Notes: generated by a model from the sequence alone, not told the origin. A DNA stretch of 64,000 nucleotides from Algoriphagus aquimarinus (GCF_007997215.1 NZ_VORW01000004.1:1-64000); one strand, 5' to 3'; positions 51,898 through 61,163 are shown, counted from the first letter of the stretch. Numbers and translations: made by a program.

Positions 51898-52911
51898 ATG
51901 ATAGATCTTCACATTCCTTTCGAGCAAATCAGTACCACGCTGAAGGAAATATTACTTAAGTATGGATTTTCAGAAGAGCGGGCGCAGCGATGTGCTCTTC
52001 TTTTTGCAAAGGCTGACTTGGATGGCGTGCGCTCACATGGCGCAAATCGTTTCTTCCTTTTCCTAGACTTTATCAAAAAAGGCTTGGTTAATCCAGACAA
52101 GGAACCTGCCGCTTTGAGCCAACTTGCCATGTTTGAACGCTGGGATGGTCAGGAGGGAGTGGGGAATCTAAATGCAGATTTTGCCATGAATCGCGCTATT
52201 CAGCTTTCCAAAGAATTCGGAATTAGCTGTGTCACCTTGCAAAACACCAATCACTGGATGCGCGGTGGGAACTTTGGTTGGCAAGCTGTGGAGGAGGGAT
52301 GCATAGGTATTTGTTTCACAAATACGATTCCCAATATGCCAGCATGGGGTGGCAGCGAACCTAAAATTGGAAATAATCCGCTTGTGATAGCGATTCCCCG
52401 AGCAAAAGGTCCAGTGGTTTTGGATATGGCTTTCACGCAGTTTGCCTACGGGAAGCTAAGTATAGCCCAAGCAAAAGGTGAGCAAATGGATTATGAGGCA
52501 GGCTTTGACGATGAAGGAAATCTGACCAAAGACCCTGGAACTGTCATCAATAACCATCTTGGATTACCGATCGGCTTGTGGAAAGGCTCAGGGCTTAGCA
52601 TGGTTTTGGATTTGCTCGCAGCCGTGCTGTCTGGCGGAAATGCTTCTTTCGAAGTAGGGAAATCAGGTCATGAAAGCGCTGTTTCGCAAGTTTTCCTTTG
52701 CTTTGACCCAACCAAACTCGAACTCACAGAATGGATAGAAACTAAATCGGATGCATTAATTGAAGACCTGAAAAGCTCCTCAACTTTTGGAGAGAAATCG
52801 GTTCGCTACCCAGGAGAGAATACATTAGAAACCCGAAATAAAAATCTAAAAAATGGAGTGCCGATCTCAGAGAAGCTTTGGTCCGAACTTCAAAATGAAT
52901 TGAACTCATGA
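51898..52911 (+). CDS. Ldh_2-family (malate/lactate/diketogulonate reductase-like) dehydrogenase
   Basis: 337 residues, cytosolic NAD(P)-dependent oxidoreductase of the YiaK/Mdh/ureidoglycolate family: SHGANRFFLFLDFIKKG, TLQNTNHWMRGGNFGWQA (catalytic His), GNNPLVIAIP and GSGLSMVLDLLAAVLSGG. YiaK-type members reduce diketo-sugar acids, which fits the uronate neighbourhood. Its stop overlaps the Gfo/Idh start by 4 bases (ATGA), so the two work together. Confidence 0.88.
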   Translation: MIDLHIPFEQISTTLKEILLKYGFSEERAQRCALLFAKADLDGVRSHGANRFFLFLDFIKKGLVNPDKEPAALSQLAMFERWDGQEGVGNLNADFAMNRAIQLSKEFGISCVTLQNTNHWMRGGNFGWQAVEEGCIGICFTNTIPNMPAWGGSEPKIGNNPLVIAIPRAKGPVVLDMAFTQFAYGKLSIAQAKGEQMDYEAGFDDEGNLTKDPGTVINNHLGLPIGLWKGSGLSMVLDLLAAVLSGGNASFEVGKSGHESAVSQVFLCFDPTKLELTEWIETKSDALIEDLKSSSTFGEKSVRYPGENTLETRNKNLKNGVPISEKLWSELQNELNS

Positions 52912-53948
52912 GGAAATTAAAAATTGGAATCGTAGGGACTGGTGCAATCACTGGAAAGCATGCAGATGCAATCAGTGAAATTGAAAATGCTGAATTGGTG
53001 GCACTTTGCAGCAGTTCGTCCGAGAGGGCTAAGGCTGCTAAGGAGAAATTTGGCATTGATACTTATTCCGATATCTCCGCTTTTTTGACTCACCCTGAGC
53101 TCGATATTGTCTGTATTTGCACCGCAAGTGGACATCATATGGAAGCGGGCTTACTAGCAGCCAAAGCTGGTAAACACTTGTTGATAGAGAAGCCAATTGA
53201 AATAAATCTAAACAGAGCAGATCAGTTAATTGATGCCTGTGAGGAAAATGGTGTGAAGCTCGGAGTTATTTTTCAGAATCGATTTTCGGCTGATTATCTC
53301 AAACTCAAAGCGGCTGTACGAGAAGGTAAATTCGGAAAGCTTCTGATGGGTAATGCGCATGTGAACTGGTACAGAGCTCCAGAATATTACAGCGGAAGTC
53401 CCTGGAAGGGCACGCTAGAAGGCGATGGTGGCGGAGCATTCATGAATCAGGGCATTCATACGATTGATCTTTTGCTTGATATCATGGGTGATGTGCAGTC
53501 AGTTTTTGCAAAAGTAAAAACAGCGCTTCATCCTATAGAAGGGGAAGATCTAGGCGCTGCACTTGTGACTTTTGAAAATAAAGCTTTGGGGAATATTACT
53601 GCTTCTACAGCTTTATATCCAGGCTTGCCAGAGCGTTTAGAGATTTTCGGAAAAAATGGGTCAGCTGTATTGGAAGCAGGAAAGCTCATCCAATGGAGTA
53701 TTCAAGGTGAACAAAGCGAGCCAATTATAGCTGATACTATTACGGGCTCAGGTGCTGCAGATCCGATGGCTATCGGCCATGCACTTCATAAAGCCCAATG
53801 GGAACATTACTTGAATGCGATCGAGAAAAATGAGCCAGTTTTGGTAGAAGGAAAAATGGCTCGAAAATCAGTCGAGCTGATCCGAGCCATTTATAGATCT
53901 TCAGAACTAGAGAAGGAAGTCGAACTTCCCTTTTTAGATCATATTTAA
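52908..53948 (+). CDS. Gfo/Idh/MocA family oxidoreductase
   Basis: 346 residues. Rossmann motif IGIVGTGAITGKHADAI, EKP motif in LIEKPIEINL, and GAFMNQGIHTIDLLL with the catalytic His. It is translationally coupled to the Ldh_2 gene. Its TAA stop overlaps the stop of the convergent uxaA by two to three bases. The sugar it oxidises or reduces is unknown; position suggests a uronate or aldonate. Confidence 0.88.
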   Translation: MRKLKIGIVGTGAITGKHADAISEIENAELVALCSSSSERAKAAKEKFGIDTYSDISAFLTHPELDIVCICTASGHHMEAGLLAAKAGKHLLIEKPIEINLNRADQLIDACEENGVKLGVIFQNRFSADYLKLKAAVREGKFGKLLMGNAHVNWYRAPEYYSGSPWKGTLEGDGGGAFMNQGIHTIDLLLDIMGDVQSVFAKVKTALHPIEGEDLGAALVTFENKALGNITASTALYPGLPERLEIFGKNGSAVLEAGKLIQWSIQGEQSEPIIADTITGSGAADPMAIGHALHKAQWEHYLNAIEKNEPVLVEGKMARKSVELIRAIYRSSELEKEVELPFLDHI

Positions 53949-55591
53949 AGCGAAACGCCTCGTTTCCAAGGAATAAAGTCATCTTGGCCAAGAATCATCG
54001 CTTTGGATTTCTCTTCGCCGCTAGCCACTCGGATTACTTTCTCCAAGATTTCTTCGCCCATCTGCTGGATGTTTTTCTCACCTGAGATCACAAAACCTGT
54101 GTTGATATCGATGATATCAGGCATACGCTCGGATAGTTTGTGATTGGAGGAAACTTTGATCACAGGTGTCACCGGGTTTCCTGTAGGAGTGCCTAGACCA
54201 GTCGTGAAAAGAATCATATTTGCCCCCGCTCCAGCCATTGCCGTAGTGCTTTCCACATCATTTCCAGGAGTGCAAAGCAAATTCAGACCTGGGGTGTTTA
54301 CATATTCTCCATAGTCAAGCACATCAGTTACCGGTGAAGTACCACCTTTTTTGGCGGCTCCAGAAGACTTCATAGCATCTGTGATGAGACCATCCTTAAT
54401 ATTTCCAGGGCTTGGATTCATGTCAAAACCAGATCCTGACGCTTCTGCTGCTGCGGCATATAGACGCATCAAAGAAGAGAAGCGCTCAGCTTTTTCATCC
54501 GAAACGCAGCGGTTGATCAATTCTTGCTCTACCCCGCAAAGCTCAGGGAACTCAGATAATATTGCGATTCCGCCCAAGGCAACCACCAAATCAGCAGCAT
54601 AGCCTACAGCTGGATTAGCAGAAATTCCCGAGAAACCGTCCGAGCCACCACATTCTAGACCTACTACCAATTTGCTCAGAGGAGCAGGCTGACGGGTTTG
54701 TGTATTGGCTTCAGCCATGCCTACAAAGGTTTCTTTGATAGCCCTAGTAAGTAATTGCTGCTCGGTTCCTTCTACTTGCTGCTCAAGAATGATCAAAGTT
54801 TTCTTGAAATCAGGATTGATTAGGCGTAGTTTTTCTTCCATGTAGGAAGACTGAGCATTTTGACAGCCCAAGCTCAAAATGGTCGCTCCGGCTACATTCG
54901 GATTGTTGATATAGCCAGCGATAAGTGCGCAAAGTGCCTGAGAATCCGTTCTCGTGCCACCGCAGCCCACTTGGTGATTTAGGAATTTGATTCCGTCTAT
55001 ATTTTCAAAAAGTCTTTCTTCAGTCTTCTCTACGAGCGTTTCTACAGAAACCGTATCGAAAGAATTGCTTTGACCAGACTTATAGAGGCTAGCCATTTCT
55101 CTTACCATTTTCTTAAATGGATTTGGTTTGCCAAAACCAAGTTCTTCTATAAAGGCATCTTTGATAATGTCCACGTTCCTGTTTTCGCAGAAAACCATAG
55201 GAATTACCAACCAGTAATTTCCAGTTCCCACTTGACCATCAGGTCGGTGAAAACCCATAAAAGTTTTGCCTTTGAATTTGCTGATATCTGGAGCATCCCA
55301 CTGGTAATCGCCTGTTTTTTGACCAAAATCCTCCGCTTCATGCGTTACATTTTGAGTACTAAGCACGCCGCCAGAGGGGATAGTTGAAAGAGCTTTGCCT
55401 ACGATTCCTCCATACATATAGACCTGATCGCCCTTGTTTAAGTCATGGATTGCGAACTTATGCTTAGCTGGGATGTCGTCTTTTAGGATTATGGAATTTC
55501 CGGAAAAACTTATGTTTTCTCCTGATTTTAGATCTTGTAAGGCTACTAAAACATTGTCTTTTGGATGAATCTGTAATGTTTTATGGTTCAT
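53945..55591 (-). CDS. uxaA: Altronate dehydratase
   Basis: 548 residues, single-chain UxaA with an N-terminal SAF-type domain (about 1-90) and a C-terminal galactarate/altronate dehydratase domain. Hallmarks: FMGFHRPDGQVGTGNYWLVIP, GCGGTRTDSQALCALIAGYI, VGLECGGSDGFSGISANPAV and the Fe-site cysteines in LGCQNAQ and LLCTPGNDVE. It dehydrates D-altronate to 2-keto-3-deoxygluconate, after uxaB. An operator-like palindrome is 21 bases upstream of its start. Confidence 0.92.
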   Translation of the reverse strand: MNHKTLQIHPKDNVLVALQDLKSGENISFSGNSIILKDDIPAKHKFAIHDLNKGDQVYMYGGIVGKALSTIPSGGVLSTQNVTHEAEDFGQKTGDYQWDAPDISKFKGKTFMGFHRPDGQVGTGNYWLVIPMVFCENRNVDIIKDAFIEELGFGKPNPFKKMVREMASLYKSGQSNSFDTVSVETLVEKTEERLFENIDGIKFLNHQVGCGGTRTDSQALCALIAGYINNPNVAGATILSLGCQNAQSSYMEEKLRLINPDFKKTLIILEQQVEGTEQQLLTRAIKETFVGMAEANTQTRQPAPLSKLVVGLECGGSDGFSGISANPAVGYAADLVVALGGIAILSEFPELCGVEQELINRCVSDEKAERFSSLMRLYAAAAEASGSGFDMNPSPGNIKDGLITDAMKSSGAAKKGGTSPVTDVLDYGEYVNTPGLNLLCTPGNDVESTTAMAGAGANMILFTTGLGTPTGNPVTPVIKVSSNHKLSERMPDIIDINTGFVISGEKNIQQMGEEILEKVIRVASGEEKSKAMILGQDDFIPWKRGVSL

Positions 55592-55936
55592 AGGGATTAA
55601 TTATTAAATTATGCAACCGATTGCGCAAAGTACGGTTTTCTGTTTAGTATTGCGAAGGAGAGTTTTAGATTTAAAAATCCCCATTGAATTCGTCAATATG
55701 AGTTTTTGAAAGATGATATGAAGATTTGCTTTCATGATAGGAATATGAAAGGTATTTTAAGATTTGCTTATGCTCAAATAAATCAAAGATAAGTTTCTAA
55801 AAATTGAATTTCCCTTAATAAAACATCCTTTAGCTGAGGGAATAGTATGAACTCATAAATCGATTCCGTAATTCTTCGAAAAACACAGTGTAGAAAGGGC
55901 TATTATTGCTATTAGCTTTCAATTTTCATTAAACCC
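55592..55936. other. Divergent control region of uxaA and the TRAP operon
   Basis: 345 bases with no gene. It holds the LacI-type palindrome at 55612-55627 next to uxaA. A weak promoter-like TAGCTTTC lies at 55913-55920, 16 bases before dctP. The rest is AT-rich and featureless to me. Confidence 0.6.
55612..55627. promoter_or_regulatory. LacI-type operator, site C (uxaA and TRAP transporter)
   Basis: TGCAACCGATTGCGCA, same pattern as sites A and B. It is 21 bases from the uxaA start and 310 from dctP, so uxaA is the sure target. Confidence 0.7.
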
Positions 55937-56923
55937 ATGAATAAAAACAAACTCTTTTTTCTCTCCATCCTAGTTCTCGTCTTCTCGGTTTCTTCCTGTA
56001 AGGGGCCTTCCTCTAAGCGGATCATTAAGCTTGGTCACGGTCTTGGGGTGACCCATCCTGTGCATGAGGCCATGCTTTATTTAGCCAAAAAAGTAGAGGA
56101 AAAGTCTGGTGGCGAAATGGTCGTAAAAATTTATCCCAATCAACAACTTGGTTCCGAGCGTGAGCTTGTAGAACTTCTTCAAATAGGAAGTTTGGGCATG
56201 ACAAAAGTATCTTCTGCTGCATTAGAAGGTTTTGCTCCTACTATGCAGGTTTTTGGAATGCCGTACCTTTTTCGTGATGATGCACATCAACTTTCCGTTT
56301 TGCAAGGTGAAATAGGCAAGAAGCTTTTGCTAGATCCCCAGAAATACCTTCTTCGAGGTCTTTGCTATTACGATTCCGGCAAAAGAAGTTTTTATACTAA
56401 AGATAAGCCAGTAGAGTCACCTGCAGATCTGGCAGGTTTGAAGATCCGAGTGATGGAAAGTAATACGGCTTCCAATATGGTAAAAAGCCTTGGAGGTTCT
56501 CCTACACCCGTTTCTTATGGAGAACTTTACACTGCGCTGCAGCAAGGTATCGTCGATGGAGCTGAGAATAATGCGCCGAGTCTTTATACTTCCAAGCACT
56601 ACGAAGTTTGTAAATTTTATAGCATTGACGAGCATACAGCATTGCCTGATGTAATGATCGTGAGTACCAAAGTGTGGGAAAGCCTCAGTGAGCAACAGCA
56701 AAAATGGCTACAAGAGGCAGCAGATGAATCAGCTACCTACGAATATAAAATCTGGGCTGAGGCTACGGCGGAATCTTTACGGGAATTGGAGAAAGCGGGT
56801 GTGACGATCAGCTATCCAGACAAGGAGCCATTTCGTGCGGCAGTGGAGTCTATGTACACTGACTTGAAAGTTCAGCAGCCAGAAATCTATAAAATAGTGG
56901 AGCAAATCCGCGCAGTAAAATAA
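55937..56923 (+). CDS. dctP: TRAP transporter substrate-binding lipoprotein
   Basis: 328 residues. Lipid Cys21 after MNKNKLFFLSILVLVFSVSS. DctP fold: LGHGLGVTHPVHEAMLYLAK, YPNQQLGSERELVELLQIGS, the substrate-carboxylate Arg segment GLKIRVMESNTA, and YTALQQGIVDGAENNAPSLY. Binds an organic acid in the periplasm; given the neighbours, most likely galacturonate or another uronate. First of three co-directional genes. Confidence 0.9.
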   Translation: MNKNKLFFLSILVLVFSVSSCKGPSSKRIIKLGHGLGVTHPVHEAMLYLAKKVEEKSGGEMVVKIYPNQQLGSERELVELLQIGSLGMTKVSSAALEGFAPTMQVFGMPYLFRDDAHQLSVLQGEIGKKLLLDPQKYLLRGLCYYDSGKRSFYTKDKPVESPADLAGLKIRVMESNTASNMVKSLGGSPTPVSYGELYTALQQGIVDGAENNAPSLYTSKHYEVCKFYSIDEHTALPDVMIVSTKVWESLSEQQQKWLQEAADESATYEYKIWAEATAESLRELEKAGVTISYPDKEPFRAAVESMYTDLKVQQPEIYKIVEQIRAVK

Positions 56924-56947
56924 TCAACAACCCAATAATATTAACCT

Positions 56948-57436
56948 ATGTTTTCACCCCATACCAAGCTAAATCTGGATAAATGGATTGGCAATTTTCT
57001 GGTCGTATTGATGGCACTCATGGTGGTCAATGTGACTTGGCAGGTGGTCTCTCGCTATGTATTTCAAAGTCCAAGTTCATTCACAGATGAACTCTCACGC
57101 TATATGTTGATCTGGGTAGGAATGCTGGGAGCTGCCTATGTTGCAGGGAAAAATGAGCATTTAGCCATTGATATTCTCCTTACTAAACTGAAGGATAAAG
57201 CACAGGATAAATTAATGATTTTGATTAATTGCTGTGTTTTGACCTTTGCTTTGGTGGTAATGGTTATTGGAGGCTCAAATCTTGTTTACCTGACTTTTGT
57301 CCTAGAGCAGAGATCAGCGGTACTGCAGATTCCTCTAGCGTATATCTACGCTATTATCCCTTTTAGCGGGCTATTGGTGATTTACTACCAACTAGTGGCT
57401 ATTAAATTTTTGACAAGTATAAAAGCTACCGTGTAA
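56948..57436 (+). CDS. dctQ: TRAP transporter small permease
   Basis: 162 residues with four hydrophobic helices and the DctQ marks NVTWQVVSRYVFQSPSSFTDELSRY (in part: RYVFQSPSSFTDELSRY) and GAAYVAGKNEHLAIDIL. Partner of the large permease; its last base is the first base of the next gene. Confidence 0.9.
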   Translation: MFSPHTKLNLDKWIGNFLVVLMALMVVNVTWQVVSRYVFQSPSSFTDELSRYMLIWVGMLGAAYVAGKNEHLAIDILLTKLKDKAQDKLMILINCCVLTFALVVMVIGGSNLVYLTFVLEQRSAVLQIPLAYIYAIIPFSGLLVIYYQLVAIKFLTSIKATV

Positions 57437-58731
57437 TGGAGATTTTAAGCGTATTAATATTAGTGATTTCCTTTCTTTTCTTTTTAGGGATTGGTGTGCC
57501 GGTAGCATGGAGTCTTGGTCTTTCCAGTATGCTAACGTTGATGGTGACAGTTCAAACTATGCCGGCAATCACAACCATCGCACAGCGTATGGGTACGGGA
57601 TTAGATAGTTTTTCCTTGCTGGCAATTCCGTTTTTTATTCTCGCAGGAGAACTAATGAATCGAGGAGGAATAGCCAACCGTCTGATTGAATTTGCTAAAG
57701 CCCTTACTGGTAGAATGCGAGGCGGATTGCTACACGTAAATATTATTGCAGCCATGCTCATGGGTGCGATTGCAGGTTCAGCGGTAGCTGCAGCATCTTC
57801 TATGGGGGGTATCCTTGGTAAAAGAATGGAGAAAGAAGGTTATCCTAAAGAACTTGGAGCAGCCGTAAATATCACTTCTTCTACGACTGGATTGATCATT
57901 CCTCCGTCCAATGTGTTGATCGTTTATTCACTTGCCTCAGGTGGAGTCTCCGTTGCGGCACTATTCGTTGCAGGGTATTTGCCAGGGCTGTTAGTCGGTG
58001 GGTTGTTGATGGTGACAGCGGCGATCATGGTGAGAGTTCATAAACTTCCAGCTGGAGAAGGTTCTTCTTTTAAATTGATTTTGAAGACATTCTGGCAAGC
58101 AGTACCAAGCTTATTTTTGTTGATAGTAGTCATTGGAGGGATCATCGGAGGAGTATTTACAGCGACTGAGGCTTCAGCTATTGCCGTGGTTTATTCCCTG
58201 GTCTTGTCTATGATCTATCGAGAATTGAAGGCGAAGGACTTGCCTTCGGTATTATTGAAGGCAGCTGAGACTACAGCAGTAGTGATGCTTTTGATCGCGA
58301 CGTCAATGGCGATGTCTTGGGTGATGTCGAGCGAGGACATTCCTCAAAATATCTCCAATGCGCTGTTGGGATTAAGTGACAATATTTTTGTGATTTTGAT
58401 TATGATCAATTTACTGTTGCTCTTTGTGGGGATTTTTATGGATATGACTCCAGCAGTACTGATTTTCACTCCAATTTTCCTTCCAGTAGTGACAGCATTG
58501 GGTGTGGATCCAGTTCATTTTGGAATTATGATGGTCCTCAACCTATGTATAGGACTTTGTACTCCGCCTGTGGGCTCAATTCTTTTTATCGGTGTAGGGG
58601 TGGCAAATACGACTATACAAAAGATCATGAAACCCATGTTGCCATTCTATTTGGCAATGGTCTTGGCCTTGATTCTGATCATGCTATTCCCAGAAATATC
58701 ACTTTGGCTACCTAGAGTGTTTGGGGTGTAG
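57436..58731 (+). CDS. dctM: TRAP transporter large permease
   Basis: 431 residues, about 12 membrane helices. DctM motifs: IPFFILAGELMNRGGIANRL, GAIAGSAVAAASSMGGI, NITSSTTGLIIPPSNVLIVY and LNLCIGLCTPPVGSILFIG. Uses the sodium or proton gradient to drive uptake of the substrate delivered by DctP. The ATG overlaps the dctQ stop (TAATG). Followed by a long terminator. Confidence 0.92.
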   Translation: MEILSVLILVISFLFFLGIGVPVAWSLGLSSMLTLMVTVQTMPAITTIAQRMGTGLDSFSLLAIPFFILAGELMNRGGIANRLIEFAKALTGRMRGGLLHVNIIAAMLMGAIAGSAVAAASSMGGILGKRMEKEGYPKELGAAVNITSSTTGLIIPPSNVLIVYSLASGGVSVAALFVAGYLPGLLVGGLLMVTAAIMVRVHKLPAGEGSSFKLILKTFWQAVPSLFLLIVVIGGIIGGVFTATEASAIAVVYSLVLSMIYRELKAKDLPSVLLKAAETTAVVMLLIATSMAMSWVMSSEDIPQNISNALLGLSDNIFVILIMINLLLLFVGIFMDMTPAVLIFTPIFLPVVTALGVDPVHFGIMMVLNLCIGLCTPPVGSILFIGVGVANTTIQKIMKPMLPFYLAMVLALILIMLFPEISLWLPRVFGV

Positions 58732-58772
58732 AATAGTCAGGTGATTGATGTCGCATGTCCGATGTATAATTC

Positions 58773-58814
58773 AAAACAAAAAACGGCAGTTTAACGACTG
58801 CTGTTTTTTGTTTT
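58773..58814 (+). terminator. Rho-independent terminator of TRAP operon
   Basis: 18-base stem (58773-58790 with 58797-58814, one G-T pair), 6-base loop, A-rich then T-rich ends. It lies 41 bases after dctM. Confidence 0.9.
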
Positions 58815-58875
58815 AGCCTGGTTTGATCTTTAGATGAAGATTTCCGTAAATTGTAAGTAGCTAAACAATCACGCA

Positions 58876-59079
58876 ATGGAATCAATAACTATCCAGATAT
58901 TAAATCCTAAAGTCAAAAGTATTTTAAATGATTTGGCTGATTTGGAGCTGATTTCTATTAAAACGCAGTCAAAAAGCGAAATGATTGAGCGCATTTTGAA
59001 TTCATTTGAAGAGGTGAAAGCTCATGAGAAAGACGGAAAAAAGCTTAAAAACATAGTGGATGTTCTAAATGAGCTTTGA
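58876..59079 (+). CDS. Putative antitoxin of a RelE/ParE-type module
   Basis: 67 residues, strongly charged: a short beta start (SITIQILNPKVKSILNDLA) followed by helices rich in Lys and Glu. Size, position directly before a RelE/ParE-like toxin and an 11-base overlap with it mark it as the antitoxin. I do not recognise the DNA-binding family; a ribbon-helix-helix or a Phd-like neutraliser is possible. Confidence 0.72.
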   Translation: MESITIQILNPKVKSILNDLADLELISIKTQSKSEMIERILNSFEEVKAHEKDGKKLKNIVDVLNEL

Positions 59080-59404
59080 GGTTTTAGTGACAGATTCTTT
59101 TGAGAAAAGTCTTAAGAAAATCGCAAAGAAACATAAGTCAGTGAAAGGTGATTTGAGGTCGTTAGTCACTCAATTACTTGAAAACCCCACATTAGGAAAG
59201 CCCCTTGGTAAAGATTGTTTTAAAATACGTTTAGTAATATCTTCAAAAGGAAAAGGGAAATCCGGAGGAGCTAGAATAATCACTTTTGTGAAGCTTGTCA
59301 AAAACAAGATTTACTTGTTGGATATTTATGACAAATCAGAAAAGTCCTCACTAACGGATAGAGAACTAAAACTCCTGATAGGTCAGGTGTCGATCGAAGA
59401 ATAG
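59069..59404 (+). CDS. RelE/ParE superfamily toxin
   Basis: 111 residues. VTDSFEKSLKKIAKKHKSVK forms the first helices, then LLENPTLGKPLGKDCFKIRL and the beta core GARIITFVKLVKNKIYLLDIYDKSEK with the ARI...V...LL.IY.K pattern typical of RelE/ParE toxins. Members cleave mRNA at the ribosome or poison gyrase; which cannot be told. It overlaps the antitoxin by 11 bases. Confidence 0.82.
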   Translation: MSFEVLVTDSFEKSLKKIAKKHKSVKGDLRSLVTQLLENPTLGKPLGKDCFKIRLVISSKGKGKSGGARIITFVKLVKNKIYLLDIYDKSEKSSLTDRELKLLIGQVSIEE

Positions 59405-59464
59405 AAACATTTTCGTGTATTTTTCTCTAAACATGGAAATCTAAATTTCTAACGGAGTTCGTTT

Positions 59465-59532
59465 CATCCGACATCCGAGCCGCCGCGGCGCCCAGGCATC
59501 CGACATCGGTCACCAAACACCCGACATCCGAC
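59465..59532. repeat. Cluster of CATCCGACATC direct repeats
   Basis: CATCCGACATCC at 59465, CATCCGACATCGG at 59498 and ACCCGACATCCGAC near 59519, with a GC-rich segment GAGCCGCCGCGGCGCC between the first two. An inverted relative (GATGTCGCATGTCCGATGT) lies at 58748-58766 on the other side of the toxin-antitoxin pair. Confidence 0.65.
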
Positions 59533-61163
59533 TACCTCTCCACTTCCTTCAAATTCTCAATCTTCTTATTTCTAAGGAAGCCGTTAATATCTTCGAAGTG
59601 CTCTTTCACTCGCTTATTCCCAAATTCAAATACTTTGGTCACCAGACCATCCAAGAAATCTCTATCGTGAGATACAATGATTAAAGTGCCGTCGAAAGCT
59701 TTCAGCGCATCCTTGATGATGTCCTTGGTCTTCATATCCAAGTGATTGGTAGGCTCATCGAGGATCAGCAAGTTCACCGGCTCTAGCAATAGTTTAATCA
59801 TCGCCAGACGTGTTTTCTCTCCACCAGAAAGGACTTTCACTTTCTTGTTGATATCATCTCCTTTGAACATAAATGCTCCCAAAATATCTTTCACCTTCGT
59901 CCGAACTTCACCTACAGCTATGTAATCTATGGTTTCAAAAATCGTCAAGTTTTCGTCCAAAAGTGAAGCTTGGTTCTGAGCAAAATATCCGATCATGGAA
60001 TTGTGACCCAATTCGCATTTACCTTCAAATTCGATTTCTCCCATAATCGCTTTGATCATGGTGGATTTACCTTCCCCGTTTTTACCGACAAAAGAGATTT
60101 TCTGGCCACGCTCTATGGTCATGGAAGCATTTTTGAACACAACATGCTCATCATATTTTTTGCTCATGTCTTCGACGATCACTGGATAGTTACCAGATCT
60201 CGGGGAAGGAGGGAAGCGGAGTTTCAAGGCAGAGCTATCTACCTCATCGACTTCTATGATATCCATTTTCTCCAGCATTTTCACGCGGGATTGCACTTGG
60301 AGCGTTTTGGAATACGTGCCTTTGAATCGGTCGATAAATCCTTGTATATCGGCAATGACAGCCTGTTGCTCTTCGTATTGCTTTTGTTGTTGCTCGCGAC
60401 GTTCTCTTCTGAGTTCTAGGTAATGACTGTATTTGGCTTTGTAGTCGTACATACGACCCATAGTCAACTCAATAGTCCGCGTGGTGATATTATCCACAAA
60501 TGCTCTATCGTGAGAAATCACGACTACTGCTTTGGCTTTGTTCAATAAAAAATCTTCCAGCCACTGAATCGATTCAATATCCAAGTGGTTGGTAGGCTCA
60601 TCCAGAAGAATCAAATCAGGCTTTTGCAAAAGGATCTTCGCCAGCTCAATTCGCATTCTCCAGCCTCCGGAAAACTCCGAAGTAGAACGTGTCAAGTCAG
60701 CTCTTTCGAAACCTAATCCAATCAATACCTTTTCAACTTCTGCTTCATAATTCACTTCCTCGATGGCGTAGAATTTCTCAGATAACTCAGAAACTTGCTC
60801 AATCAACTTATAATATTCATCTGATTCGTAGTCCGTTCGCATGGTCAATTCCTCATTTATTCGCTCTATCTCCGTCTTCATATAGAGGTAGCTGGCGAAA
60901 GCTTTGGAAGTTTCATCCATCACTGAGCAATCATCTGAAGTCAGTAGATGCTGTGGAAGATAAGCCACAATAAAGTCCTTTGGCGCAGACACAGAACCAG
61001 AACTAGGTTTGGTCTGACCTGCAATAATCTTCAGGAGCGTGGATTTACCAGCACCGTTTTTACCCATAAGGGCGATCTTATCGGTTTCGTTGATGGCAAA
61101 AGAAATATTACTAAAGAGTGTGGAACCGCTGTGTATGACGGCGACATTATCTACTGAAATCAT
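59532..61163 (-). CDS. ABC-F family ATPase
   Basis: 543 residues with two nucleotide-binding domains and no membrane part. Walker A GKNGAGKSTLLKII and GKNGEGKSTMIKAI, signatures FSGGWRMRIELAKILL and LSGGEKTRLAMIKLL, Walker B LILLDEPTNHLD and LLILDEPTNHLD, and the charged inter-domain linker (RRERREQQQKQYEEQQAVIA) that reaches into the ribosome. A translation factor of the EttA/Uup/YbiT group; antibiotic-resistance versions exist but nothing here points to that. Confidence 0.92.
   Translation of the reverse strand: MISVDNVAVIHSGSTLFSNISFAINETDKIALMGKNGAGKSTLLKIIAGQTKPSSGSVSAPKDFIVAYLPQHLLTSDDCSVMDETSKAFASYLYMKTEIERINEELTMRTDYESDEYYKLIEQVSELSEKFYAIEEVNYEAEVEKVLIGLGFERADLTRSTSEFSGGWRMRIELAKILLQKPDLILLDEPTNHLDIESIQWLEDFLLNKAKAVVVISHDRAFVDNITTRTIELTMGRMYDYKAKYSHYLELRRERREQQQKQYEEQQAVIADIQGFIDRFKGTYSKTLQVQSRVKMLEKMDIIEVDEVDSSALKLRFPPSPRSGNYPVIVEDMSKKYDEHVVFKNASMTIERGQKISFVGKNGEGKSTMIKAIMGEIEFEGKCELGHNSMIGYFAQNQASLLDENLTIFETIDYIAVGEVRTKVKDILGAFMFKGDDINKKVKVLSGGEKTRLAMIKLLLEPVNLLILDEPTNHLDMKTKDIIKDALKAFDGTLIIVSHDRDFLDGLVTKVFEFGNKRVKEHFEDINGFLRNKKIENLKEVER

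Noticed and set aside
59465..59532. CRISPR array
   Set aside because: Only three imperfect short copies with irregular spacing of a few to about 20 bases and no cas genes nearby.
59532..61163. Antibiotic-resistance ABC-F protein
   Set aside because: Nothing in the inter-domain linker or the context points to resistance, and housekeeping ABC-F proteins are universal in the phylum.
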